Shown here: positions 43,598-50,969 of the stretch, piece by piece
Layout of the letters: each line of letters starts with the position of its first letter
Position numbering within the stretch: the first letter of the stretch is position 1
Assembly: GCA_051954695.1 (NCBI GenBank)
Contig: JBQCHL010000014.1
Span: forward strand, 124,001-188,000
Reading direction: 5' to 3'
DNA: 64,000 bases
Source of the DNA: Terrimonas_A sp051954695
GTDB lineage: Bacteria; Bacteroidota; Bacteroidia; Chitinophagales; Chitinophagaceae
The notes under the pieces: model-generated
What the model was told of the DNA's origin: nothing
Seen by the model: only the letters and a program-made list of their open reading frames with translations
Databases searched by the model: none
Program-made: the position numbers and the translations under genes

Positions 43598-44797
43598 TTA
43601 GCCCTTCTTTTTTATCACCAGCACTTCCACTTCTCTTTCTGCTTTTTCCCAATATAATCCCAGGGCGGCAAATGCTTCTTTTAAAGAATCCTTTTTCTCT
43701 GGTTGCCATTGGAAATAGATATCATAACGGCCATCCAGCCCGGTTTCATTGATCACTTTTCCTGGAAACAATCCAAACCCTTCCATGTATTCTGCCAAAG
43801 CATCCAGTTTTACTCCATTCCCTTCAAAATGGCCACCGCCTGCATTGAAATTATCATTCTTTTCAGATGAAGGTTTGAGACGGCTGACCGCATCCTTATT
43901 TGCCTTGATAAGCAGAACGGTTCGTTTGCGTTTTTCGAGTACCGATTCCACATCCACAAAATGTTTCTTGAGTTGTTGTTGAATAAACAGCATCAGTTTT
44001 GCTTCATCAGGTTGTTCGATCCATGCATCAAGAGAAAATTTCTCCATATCGGCATAGCTGCGCTTCACGGTATCATATTCGTTGATCACGAGATGGAATG
44101 TTTTTCCATACGCCAGGCGGAAAAGACCATCGAGCGTCATATTAATAATGCTTAATCTCCTGTCTTTAAAAATGCCTGTATTGTACCTTTTTGACATGGA
44201 TCCTGCTCCTTCAACCGATGGCAGTAAGCTGAAGTATTCAGGCTTCGTTGAGTCTGCTTTCAGGTATTCGTCAATATCAAAGTCGACCCGGTCTTTTTTG
44301 AATGGAAGATTGAGAGCTACGCCCTGCAAAGCCAGTTTTAAGATATCCAGGGAAATATTATCAGCATTGGTGATAGCATACACTTTTCCTTCCGGCCCTA
44401 TTAACACTGTGTGCGGAATGGTTCTGTGAGGGAAATAGGATTTAAGCATACCGGATGTATCGCTTGTTAATGTGAGCGTACTTGGCCTGGCTTTATTGAA
44501 CTTAACCAATCGCTCTGCCGGTTCTTCAGAAATAGCTACTACTTCCAGCTTATCACCAAGTGCGGATTTGTATCCTTCCAGCTCTTTCATTGAGCTGATA
44601 CAGGGACTGCACCAGGTGGCCCAGAAATCAATGATCCATAATTTTCCTCGGAAATCTTTTACTGTTTTGGAGGGTCCTCCGGACAGGGACGCGGGCAGAA
44701 GAATATCCGGCATTTGATCGCCGGGAGAAAGCGCCTGTGAAAAGCAATCTGCTTTAAAAAGAATAACTAACAGGTAGATGATTATTGTTCTTTTCAT
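43598..44797 (-). CDS. TlpA-like thioredoxin fused to a DUF3738 domain
   Basis: 399 residues from the ATG at 44797; a longer frame to 44890 is low quality. Signal peptide about 1-20 (FSQ). A thioredoxin-like domain follows (about 22-165) with active site FWATWCSPC (Cys 63 and 66) and the cis-Pro TIPHT. The C-terminal part (about 200-399) matches DUF3738 in outline: LDALAEYMEGF followed by INETGLDGRYDIYFQWQP. A periplasmic disulfide reductase role is expected for the first part; the second is known mainly from soil bacteria and has no assigned activity. A candidate -7 TATGTTTG lies on the minus strand at 44848-44841. Confidence 0.85.
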   Translation of the reverse strand: MKRTIIIYLLVILFKADCFSQALSPGDQMPDILLPASLSGGPSKTVKDFRGKLWIIDFWATWCSPCISSMKELEGYKSALGDKLEVVAISEEPAERLVKFNKARPSTLTLTSDTSGMLKSYFPHRTIPHTVLIGPEGKVYAITNADNISLDILKLALQGVALNLPFKKDRVDFDIDEYLKADSTKPEYFSLLPSVEGAGSMSKRYNTGIFKDRRLSIINMTLDGLFRLAYGKTFHLVINEYDTVKRSYADMEKFSLDAWIEQPDEAKLMLFIQQQLKKHFVDVESVLEKRKRTVLLIKANKDAVSRLKPSSEKNDNFNAGGGHFEGNGVKLDALAEYMEGFGLFPGKVINETGLDGRYDIYFQWQPEKKDSLKEAFAALGLYWEKAEREVEVLVIKKKG

Positions 44798-44840
44798 ACG
44801 TATATTTTTAATTGACGAAACGTCGGTATAATTAACCAAA

Positions 44841-44848
44841 CAAACATA
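44841..44848 (-). promoter_or_regulatory. -7 element for the TlpA-DUF3738 gene
   Basis: TATGTTTG on the minus strand (44848 to 44841) matches TAnnTTTG and would start the transcript near 44835, about 40 nt before the ATG at 44797. The -33 box is weak. Confidence 0.4.
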
Positions 44849-44935
44849 AACCTGCTTTTGCCCAAATCCGGTTAACCGCTTACGAATCATTGTTAATGTT
44901 TGTTAATTGATTTTCCCCGTCCCATACAAACCCGA

Positions 44936-44943
44936 TACATTTG
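44936..44943 (+). promoter_or_regulatory. -7 element positioned for a leaderless histidine kinase transcript
   Basis: TACATTTG, a full consensus match, ends 6 nt before the ATG at 44950, so transcription would begin at or just before the start codon. A T-run at 44911-44914 is the only -33 candidate (21-nt spacer). Confidence 0.45.
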
Positions 44944-44949
44944 CCTGGT

Positions 44950-46431
44950 ATGAAGCACCGGCTAAAGCAATTATTTATCCTTTCTGTTATTGCATCTGTT
45001 GGATTGCTGTGTTTACAAGCCTATTGGATAAGCGTGGAATGGAACCGCGGAAGAGATATCTTGAAAAGGCAGGTGGATTATTCATTTCAACAGGCTATTG
45101 AAAAAGAGTGGTACAAACGGAAGGATACGCTGTCTGCCTACCTGGAAGAATTTCTTTCAGACACGAATTTTATTGGTATCGGTACAAAGTACAATAAGAA
45201 GGAGAATTTATGGATGATCACCATGTATGATCCCGATAATCCGTCTGACTATTCTTCCTGGTCAAGCAAAACATTCCCGGTAGGAGAGAAGCTTCTTCCT
45301 GGTCAGAAAGAACAGATCATTAAGACATATATATCGGATAATGTGAGGCGGAATGTGCTCAACGACGTGATCTTTTTTTATACTCAACGGTTTGGAAAGG
45401 TCTGGACAAAAAAGCATGCGGAAATGAATATAGATACAGGACTGGTGAGTAAATTGTTTGCCGATGAGCTTAGTAAGAATGATATCAAAACTGGTTTCAG
45501 GATCCGTTACAGGGACACTACAATACAAAAGGAACCAGCAGGAGAAAAGTTCAGTGTCGTGCGCAGCATCGAATTACCGGTCAATTATCTTACGCTGAAT
45601 GATTACGACAAGAAATATAAAGCTGTTGCCCTGGTGGAATCTCCCGGCTTTGTATTGCTGAAGCGGATGTGGCTGGCTATTCTTTCGTCCGTGATCTTAC
45701 TCGGGCTTGCCCTTTTTTGTCTTTTCCGTATGTACAGAACGATCATCAGGCAAAAACAATTGGATGAGCTCAAGAATGATTTTATCAGTAATATGACACA
45801 TGAATTGAAGACACCGATTGCAACCGTTGCAGCCGCCGTTGATGGCCTTCAGTATTACGACGCTTTGGAAGATAAGCAAAGGACCCAACGCTATCTTAAT
45901 ACTTCCCGGAAAGAATTGAGGAAACTGGATGAAATGGTGTCTAAAGTATTATCGCTGTCAGTGACAGAAAACCTCAATGGAAAACTTAAAAAAGAAAATT
46001 TTTATTTAAGAGAGTTCCTGGAAGGCTTGCTCTCGTCTTTTACAGTGCAGGCTTCTTTTTCCTGGCAACTTGAAATAGAACCGTTGTTAAAGATTTATGG
46101 CGACAGGGAAAAGCTGATGAGCGTATTCCAGAATATTATTGAAAACTCGATAAAATATGGAGGTGATAATGTTGTAATGCATGTCAAAGCCAGATCAACA
46201 ACAGATAAGCTATTGATCGAAATAAGCGATAATGGTCCGGGAATAGACAGTGCCCATTTACCATTTGTTTTTAATAAATTTTACCGGGCTTCTTCTGAGA
46301 ATACAGGAGTCAAAGGATTTGGGCTTGGATTGTATTATGTAGCCCGGATCATCTCGGCACATGGTGGACGTGTTGAGGCAATCAACAACAACGGGTTGAG
46401 TTTTCTGATCCAATTACCCATAAAAGATTGA
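44950..46431 (+). CDS. Sensor histidine kinase, RprX-like
   Basis: 493 residues from the ATG at 44950. Two membrane helices (about 8-25 and 241-260) enclose a periplasmic sensor region of 210 residues with no recognised fold. Then the dimerisation domain with the phospho-acceptor His 284 in NMTHELKTPIATV, and the ATPase domain with N box NIIENSIKYGG, G1 DNGPGIDSAHLPFVFNKFYR and G2 GFGLGLYYV. It phosphorylates the response regulator encoded by the next gene, which overlaps by 4 nt. The ligand is unknown. Confidence 0.92.
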   Translation: MKHRLKQLFILSVIASVGLLCLQAYWISVEWNRGRDILKRQVDYSFQQAIEKEWYKRKDTLSAYLEEFLSDTNFIGIGTKYNKKENLWMITMYDPDNPSDYSSWSSKTFPVGEKLLPGQKEQIIKTYISDNVRRNVLNDVIFFYTQRFGKVWTKKHAEMNIDTGLVSKLFADELSKNDIKTGFRIRYRDTTIQKEPAGEKFSVVRSIELPVNYLTLNDYDKKYKAVALVESPGFVLLKRMWLAILSSVILLGLALFCLFRMYRTIIRQKQLDELKNDFISNMTHELKTPIATVAAAVDGLQYYDALEDKQRTQRYLNTSRKELRKLDEMVSKVLSLSVTENLNGKLKKENFYLREFLEGLLSSFTVQASFSWQLEIEPLLKIYGDREKLMSVFQNIIENSIKYGGDNVVMHVKARSTTDKLLIEISDNGPGIDSAHLPFVFNKFYRASSENTGVKGFGLGLYYVARIISAHGGRVEAINNNGLSFLIQLPIKD

Positions 46432-47117
46432 AAAACGGTTATTCCATATTGCTGTCCGAAGATGAGCAGTCGTTGGGTTCTATTATTGCAGAGAACCTTG
46501 AATCGGCTGGCTTTTCCGTAACGCATGTGCTTTCAGGCCTTGATGCACTGGCTGCATTAAAGATGCAGGCTTTTTCCATCATTGTGCTGGATGTGATGAT
46601 GCCCGGCATCAATGGATTTGAATTGGCCCGTGAGATCAGGAAGTCTGATTCACTGGTGCCCATACTTTTTCTGACCAGCAAAACCATGCCCCAGGATGTG
46701 GTGGATGGTTTTGAAAGCGGTGGCAATGATTACCTCCGGAAACCCTTTGCCATGCAGGAGCTGGTAATACGGATCAAGGTGTTGCTGAGCGATGGGCGCT
46801 TATTGAAAAAGCAGGAACAGAGAGGTCCTGTCAGTATCGGGCTTTATCAATTTGACCCTGTAAAGCAGGAGTTGGTATTCAATCTTCGCCGGCAAACGCT
46901 CACTGCCCGCGAAGCTGAACTGCTGTGGTTATTGTATGAGAACCGGCAGGAACTTAACAGCAAGAAAAAGATACTGGAGGCGATCTGGGGTGATGATAAT
47001 TTTTTTAATTCACGGACACTTGATGTGTTTATTACCAAATTGCGGAAGCATCTGCGGGAAGATGCAGGTGTGCAGATCATTAATATAAGAGGGGTAGGGT
47101 ATAAGCTTGTTTGGTAA
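46428..47117 (+). CDS. OmpR-family response regulator, RprY-like
   Basis: 229 residues. It begins at TTG 46428, overlapping the kinase stop as TTGA; no ATG or GTG lies before the receiver domain, so TTG is the best start. The receiver domain has the acidic pocket SEDEQ, phospho-acceptor Asp 55 (IIVLDVMMPG) and Lys 105 (LRKPF). The winged-helix DNA-binding domain is at about 135-229 (LTAREAELLWLLYENRQ, LDVFITKLRKHLRED, RGVGYKL). It is the output partner of the kinase upstream. Confidence 0.93.
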   Translation: MKNGYSILLSEDEQSLGSIIAENLESAGFSVTHVLSGLDALAALKMQAFSIIVLDVMMPGINGFELAREIRKSDSLVPILFLTSKTMPQDVVDGFESGGNDYLRKPFAMQELVIRIKVLLSDGRLLKKQEQRGPVSIGLYQFDPVKQELVFNLRRQTLTAREAELLWLLYENRQELNSKKKILEAIWGDDNFFNSRTLDVFITKLRKHLREDAGVQIINIRGVGYKLVW

Positions 47118-47136
47118 TTTTTTACAGGAGATACGG

Positions 47137-47736
47137 TTATTTAGAGATCAACCTGATGAACACCTCAGTCCCCATTCTTTTTTCAATAGAATTATAACAA
47201 AGCTCCATTGTCTCAATCAAAAACTTTTCCTGAAAAAGCGCCTTGTATTCTTCAGCCGTTCCGCCGAATGGTGGACCAGCCTCTTCAAACAACCGGTTGA
47301 ACAGTACTCCAACAAGTTTGCCGCCCGGCTTTAGCAGCTTATGCATCTGCTGTATATATGCATGCCTGTTTGAAGGTGGCAGGGCGCAGAAAAATGTTTG
47401 CTCCAGTATGAGGTCATATTTTCCTTTCAGTTCAAAAAAATCGCCAGTAATGATTTGTAATTGTTTGCCCAGGTAGTGTTTGAATTTCTCTTCAAGAGAG
47501 GAAGTCAGCGATGGTGAGATATCAATAAGTGTAAGGTCAGTGAAGCCTCTGGCCAGTATATACCCGGCTTCGTAGCTGTTGCCGCAGCCGGGTATAAGAA
47601 TGGATTGCCGTTTGTTTTCAAGCTGGTCAATATACTCCTTCAGCGGGGGTGAAGGGTAACCAATATCCCAGCGTGTTTCTTTGTTTTGATATAACTGGTC
47701 CCAGTATTGTTGTCCGGCTTTGGTTTCCATGATCAT
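47137..47736 (-). CDS. SAM-dependent methyltransferase, TPMT family
   Basis: 199 residues. The N-terminal segment YWDQLYQNKETRWDIGYPSPPLKEY and the SAM loop LIPGCGNSYEAGYLA-like (IPGCGNSYE) match the thiopurine S-methyltransferase family, which methylates thiols and related small anions. Start is ATG 47736, overlapping the rhodanese stop by 4 nt (ATGA); ATG 47730 is a second option. The coupling with a rhodanese-like gene suggests sulfur-compound handling. The real substrate is unknown. Confidence 0.85.
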   Translation of the reverse strand: MIMETKAGQQYWDQLYQNKETRWDIGYPSPPLKEYIDQLENKRQSILIPGCGNSYEAGYILARGFTDLTLIDISPSLTSSLEEKFKHYLGKQLQIITGDFFELKGKYDLILEQTFFCALPPSNRHAYIQQMHKLLKPGGKLVGVLFNRLFEEAGPPFGGTAEEYKALFQEKFLIETMELCYNSIEKRMGTEVFIRLISK

Positions 47737-48113
47737 TCAACCGGCATTCCGGCTTCTTTCCAGGCTTTGATTCCGCCATCCAGGTGAGCAACGTTTTCAT
47801 AGCCCATATCCTTGAGTGTTTTAGCGGCCAATGCTGATCTGCCACCGGATGCGCAATGAAGGATGATCCTTTTGTTTTTATCGAATTCGGGCTTATGGTA
47901 GGGGAGCGATGCATCGGCATAGAATTCGAGCATGCCCCGGGGTGCATGAGTGGAGCCCGGGATTTTGCCTGTTGTGGTTAACTCTTCCGCTTCGCGGATA
48001 TCGATAAGCTGTGCTTTACCACTGTTTATTTCTTCCTTTACCTGGGAAGGTGTTAGGTTTTCAATTTGTTGCCTGGCTTCCTTTACAAGGTCCATCGCAG
48101 ATTTTGCTGACAT
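47733..48113 (-). CDS. Rhodanese-like single-domain protein
   Basis: 126 residues from the ATG at 48113; a longer frame to 48182 lacks conserved sequence. The rhodanese fold carries the active-site Cys in LHCASGGRSALAA (about 90-102), a CASGGRS loop rather than the classical CRxGxR. Rhodanese domains move sulfane sulfur from thiosulfate or persulfides. No signal peptide, cytoplasmic. It is the first gene of a two-gene unit with the TPMT-like methyltransferase. Confidence 0.88.
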   Translation of the reverse strand: MSAKSAMDLVKEARQQIENLTPSQVKEEINSGKAQLIDIREAEELTTTGKIPGSTHAPRGMLEFYADASLPYHKPEFDKNKRIILHCASGGRSALAAKTLKDMGYENVAHLDGGIKAWKEAGMPVE

Positions 48114-48211
48114 ATAATAAGGTTTAAGCTGAATAAATACCGGTAGTGTGCCGACCACCGGCCTGATAAAGATACAAAACAAAAGCTAACAGGCTCATGG
48201 GGGCCCCTGAG

Positions 48212-48883
48212 CTATAGCTTTATATGAGAAGGCTGTTTGCCTTTTAACAGAAAGATATCTGGATTGATCATTTCCCTCTTTATAGAGGTTGCAGTGTAAG
48301 TGGAGCTTCCTGATTTATAGTTGTAGGTATATTCAAGTGCCAGTCCTGGTAAACTGGCAAAAGCAGGTTCACAAATTGCGCGGAGGGGTTTGATCGCTTC
48401 AGTGTAATAAGCGGTGATAGTGCGCCCGTCTTTCAGGTAAATAATGGCTTTTTTGCAATTGTAGCCGAGTATCTTTTTGCTTTCACCAACAACGGGTTTA
48501 TAGTAGGCACTATCATATTTAAGATTCAGCTTCTGCCAGCTGGATAGAGATACCTGCCTGGGGTTGGCTTTGGCTGCTGATTCTTTTTCCTGGTAAATAT
48601 GAATGGTTGAGTCAGTGCCGGGAAGAAAGAAAAAGCTCTCGATACGCATCAAGCTTAATAATCGTATTCTCGTTTTGTTTTTTGAAATAAAAACCGTTTT
48701 GCTGCCGCCATTATATGTTTCAGCGATACTTGTCCGTTTTGAGCCGGTTTTTATTTCAATGTTATAGGATATTACCATATCGTCTGAAGACGAATCGCCT
48801 GCTGCAAAACCTTGCGCATTGCTATGTGTGGATAGCTGTAAAACGAAAATGAACAATAATATTTTGAAAAACTTTTGCAGCAT
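48212..48883 (-). CDS. GLPGLI-like secreted protein
   Basis: 223 residues with a signal peptide (hydrophobic 8-16, SNAQ cleavage near 24). The C-terminal half contains YNCKKAIIYL, AYYTEAIKP and FASLPGLALEYTY: the SLPGLALE piece corresponds to the GLPGLILE signature of GLPGLI family proteins of Bacteroidota, of unknown function. It lies 18 nt downstream of the anti-sigma gene and is probably the third gene of the sigma operon. Confidence 0.75.
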   Translation of the reverse strand: MLQKFFKILLFIFVLQLSTHSNAQGFAAGDSSSDDMVISYNIEIKTGSKRTSIAETYNGGSKTVFISKNKTRIRLLSLMRIESFFFLPGTDSTIHIYQEKESAAKANPRQVSLSSWQKLNLKYDSAYYKPVVGESKKILGYNCKKAIIYLKDGRTITAYYTEAIKPLRAICEPAFASLPGLALEYTYNYKSGSSTYTATSIKREMINPDIFLLKGKQPSHIKL

Positions 48884-48901
48884 GGCTCTAATGCAGGAGA
48901 A

Positions 48902-49705
48902 TTATTTTTTATTGTTATTGATCAGGAATTCAGTAAGGTCAAGAGGGTCTAATGCTGTTTTGGATGATTCGTTGTCAAAATAAGCGGCATCTGCTTTCTG
49001 CCATTTTACCAGGATCCTTTTTGTTTTTCTCGACTTATGTGTTGATTTGCCTCTCCGGTTTGTTGTGTACAATGCTTGCATGAATAAACGCATCTTGTCG
49101 CTGATAGCTACTGCAGAATACTGATCAATATCGAGTATGATCCTCTTCTTTTCCGTAAAGTAAGCTGCAAAATTGCAATTGGTGCATTCCATCAATGAAG
49201 AAAGCAGATCATTATTTACAAAAGGTATTTGCTGGGTACCGGAACTATGCCAGGCAGGTACGCTACGTTTTTTTGGTTTGACCTGTCTTGTTATGGTATC
49301 TGCATTTACGTTGAGAGTTGCTGAATCAGATTTCCGGGTACTGTCAATCGGTTGGCCGGCAGGGACAGGCTTTCTTTCTGCAAGTGGTTCAACTGTTCTT
49401 TTTCCAGGAAGCAACATGTAAATGGCTACAGATAATATGCCTGCCAGAAGAATGGCAGCAATTGCCCTGTATTTACGGATAAAAAAGATGGGAGACCTTT
49501 TTTGTGATCTTTCCTGCATCCATTTTTGCCTGATATGCCGGTATAGTTCGGGGGGCGGAGTAAAGGAATGATCTTTCAGATCCTGCCACCCGTTTTCCTT
49601 ATGCCCATGACGAACTTCTCCGAGTATCTTCTCAAAAAGAAACTCAGGGGGCTTTTCCTCGTGTTGGAACAGGCTTTTGAATATATCGTTCTGACTATCG
49701 GGCAT
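48902..49705 (-). CDS. Putative anti-sigma factor
   Basis: 267 residues. The N-terminal cytoplasmic part (about 1-80) is followed by one membrane helix (about 81-99) and a Ser/Thr/Lys-rich periplasmic tail with two close cysteines (ECTNC, about 163-167). I do not recognise a zinc ASD motif. The assignment rests mainly on position: it overlaps the ECF sigma gene by 11 nt, as anti-sigma genes do, and has the single-helix topology. Confidence 0.7.
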   Translation of the reverse strand: MPDSQNDIFKSLFQHEEKPPEFLFEKILGEVRHGHKENGWQDLKDHSFTPPPELYRHIRQKWMQERSQKRSPIFFIRKYRAIAAILLAGILSVAIYMLLPGKRTVEPLAERKPVPAGQPIDSTRKSDSATLNVNADTITRQVKPKKRSVPAWHSSGTQQIPFVNNDLLSSLMECTNCNFAAYFTEKKRIILDIDQYSAVAISDKMRLFMQALYTTNRRGKSTHKSRKTKRILVKWQKADAAYFDNESSKTALDPLDLTEFLINNNKK

Positions 49706-50279
49706 TTTGCTTTAAAATGATCTCCTGTAATTTTGCTCTTGCTTTTGAAAGCTGCGACTTGCTGGTGCCTTCATTGATCTTAAGCATGTCTGAAATTTCT
49801 TTATGGCTGTATCCTTCGATGAGATAAAGATTTACAATCGTTCTGTAGCCATCAGGCATACTCTGGATTATTTTTAATAAGTCATCGCTTGACAGGGTAA
49901 TGGAATTTTCAGCTTCAACAGATGGATGGATCGCTTCCTCTTCTTCCATATTTTCCAGGAAAACCATTTTGTTCTCCTTTTTAAGAAAATCAAGACAGGT
50001 ATTTACAAAGATCTTTCTTATCCATCCTTCAAATGAGCCCAGACCTTTATAATTAGCAAGGCTCCGGAAAACTTTGATTGACGCTTCCTGGAACAGATCA
50101 TCAGCATCCACTACACCGGCATACCGCCTGCATAGACTGTACATTTTCCCGGAATAAAAATTATAGATATATCGGAAAGCGTTATCATCTCCTTCCAGGG
50201 TCTTTTTAATAAAGACTCCAATATCGCTATCTCCGTTGCCCTCTGCAGAAGTTCCGCTATTTAACCCGATGGGATTCAT
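49695..50279 (-). CDS. ECF-family RNA polymerase sigma factor
   Basis: 194 residues. Region 2 (about 22-95: FRYIYNFYSGKMYSLCRRYAG, DADDLFQEASIKVFRSLANYKG, FEGWIRKIFVNTCLDFLKKE) and region 4 (about 125-185: MPDGYRTIVNLYLIEGYSHKEISDMLKINEGTSKSQLSKARAKLQEII) are typical. It directs polymerase to a small regulon when released by its membrane anti-sigma partner. A housekeeping -7 element TACTTTTG lies upstream on the minus strand (50316-50309), flanked by an inverted repeat. ECF-type promoter motifs occur on the opposite strand at 50351-50445. Confidence 0.92.
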   Translation of the reverse strand: MNPIGLNSGTSAEGNGDSDIGVFIKKTLEGDDNAFRYIYNFYSGKMYSLCRRYAGVVDADDLFQEASIKVFRSLANYKGLGSFEGWIRKIFVNTCLDFLKKENKMVFLENMEEEEAIHPSVEAENSITLSSDDLLKIIQSMPDGYRTIVNLYLIEGYSHKEISDMLKINEGTSKSQLSKARAKLQEIILKQNAR

Positions 50280-50287
50280 TTAATGCT

Positions 50288-50327
50288 TCTAGTAGTTTTT
50301 GGGAAATGCAAAAGTAAAACTACTAGA
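50288..50327 (-). promoter_or_regulatory. Sigma gene promoter with flanking inverted repeat
   Basis: On the minus strand TACTTTTG (50316 to 50309) is a full -7 element; the start would be near 50303, about 24 nt before the ATG. Twelve-base arms TCTAGTAGTTTT (50288-50299) and AAAACTACTAGA (50316-50327) are perfect reverse complements bracketing the -7 element and start site. They could be an operator or a leader hairpin. Confidence 0.6.
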
Positions 50328-50350
50328 TATAATAAAAAATTAACATGTAG

Positions 50351-50376
50351 GGCAACCTTTTTGATTTTTATTCGTC
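50351..50376 (+). promoter_or_regulatory. ECF-type promoter motif 1
   Basis: GGCAACC (50351-50357), 14 nt, TCGTC (50372-50376). The AAC to CGT distance is 16 nt, the classic ECF promoter geometry. It faces right, away from the sigma gene. Confidence 0.6.
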
Positions 50377-50419
50377 AGGCGGATAAAATGATATACTCTT
50401 CTTTCTTTTTTAATTCTTA

Positions 50420-50445
50420 GGCAACCCGGATACTATTCGGTCGTC
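50420..50445 (+). promoter_or_regulatory. ECF-type promoter motif 2
   Basis: GGCAACC (50420-50426), 14 nt, TCGTC (50441-50445), the same words and spacing as motif 1. A 7-bp inverted repeat ATACTAT (50430-50436)/ATAGTAT (50449-50455) straddles its -10 part. Confidence 0.6.
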
Positions 50446-50959
50446 TACATAGTATATCGCGGCCAGCAGGCCTCCCGTTAGGGTTGAATGGTGGCGGAAG
50501 ACGATACAACTTTTCCCTTATGAAAATTCAGGAAAATTGGAAACCTGCAAGAGATAAAATAGCAGCGTGTTTTTCATAAAGCAGGCACTGCAGATTTTAA
50601 AAACGGATCTCAAGTAGGGTTACTCTATGAAAGCTTAGAGACCATTCCGAATACAGACTCAGGATTCCCTGTTGCTAACCTGTGAAGGAATGGTCTCTGC
50701 TTTTACCCACCTGAAGAGTATAAACTGATTTAAAGAAACTTCCTTGGAGAATATCTTGGTTAATAATGAGCTGATCGAGCTCTTGAAGAAGATCCCTGAT
50801 ACCACTATCTGGGGAATTGGTATCCAGCTTGCTTTTTGCACTAATTATGATCCTTCCCTGCTGGTAAATGATTTAAGAAGCCAGGCTAAAGACAGCCCCG
50901 AAGTTTTACAAAGCATAATCGGTCAAAAAGCATTTGATCTGTTAATGACAAATGCATAA
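50421..50959 (+). pseudogene. Decayed gene behind the ECF-type promoters
   Basis: Several protein-like pieces follow each other in different frames. From ATG 50520 frame one reads MKIQENWKPARDKIAACFS; near 50565-50575 a neighbouring frame continues HKAGTADFKNGSQVGLLYES and on to GFPVANL, with a TGA at 50683; RNGLCFYPPEEYKLI follows in that frame and stops near 50731. A third frame, from TTG 50744 to 50959, encodes 71 residues (ENILVNNELIELLKKIPD... ending LMTNA). One ancestral gene with two or more frameshifts or stops explains this better than unrelated small genes. Family unknown. The last piece could be a real small protein. Confidence 0.4.
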
Positions 50960-50969
50960 CAGTTGTGCA

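Larger units (their letters stand above)
50280..50743. other. 464-nt region between the sigma gene and a small frame
   Basis: It contains the sigma gene promoter (50288-50327), two ECF-type promoter motifs (50351-50376, 50420-50445), fragments of a decayed gene (from about 50421), and a 12-bp inverted repeat AGAGACCATTCC (50637-50648)/GGAATGGTCTCT (50687-50698) followed by TTTT at 50701-50704. No intact gene is seen. Confidence 0.55.
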
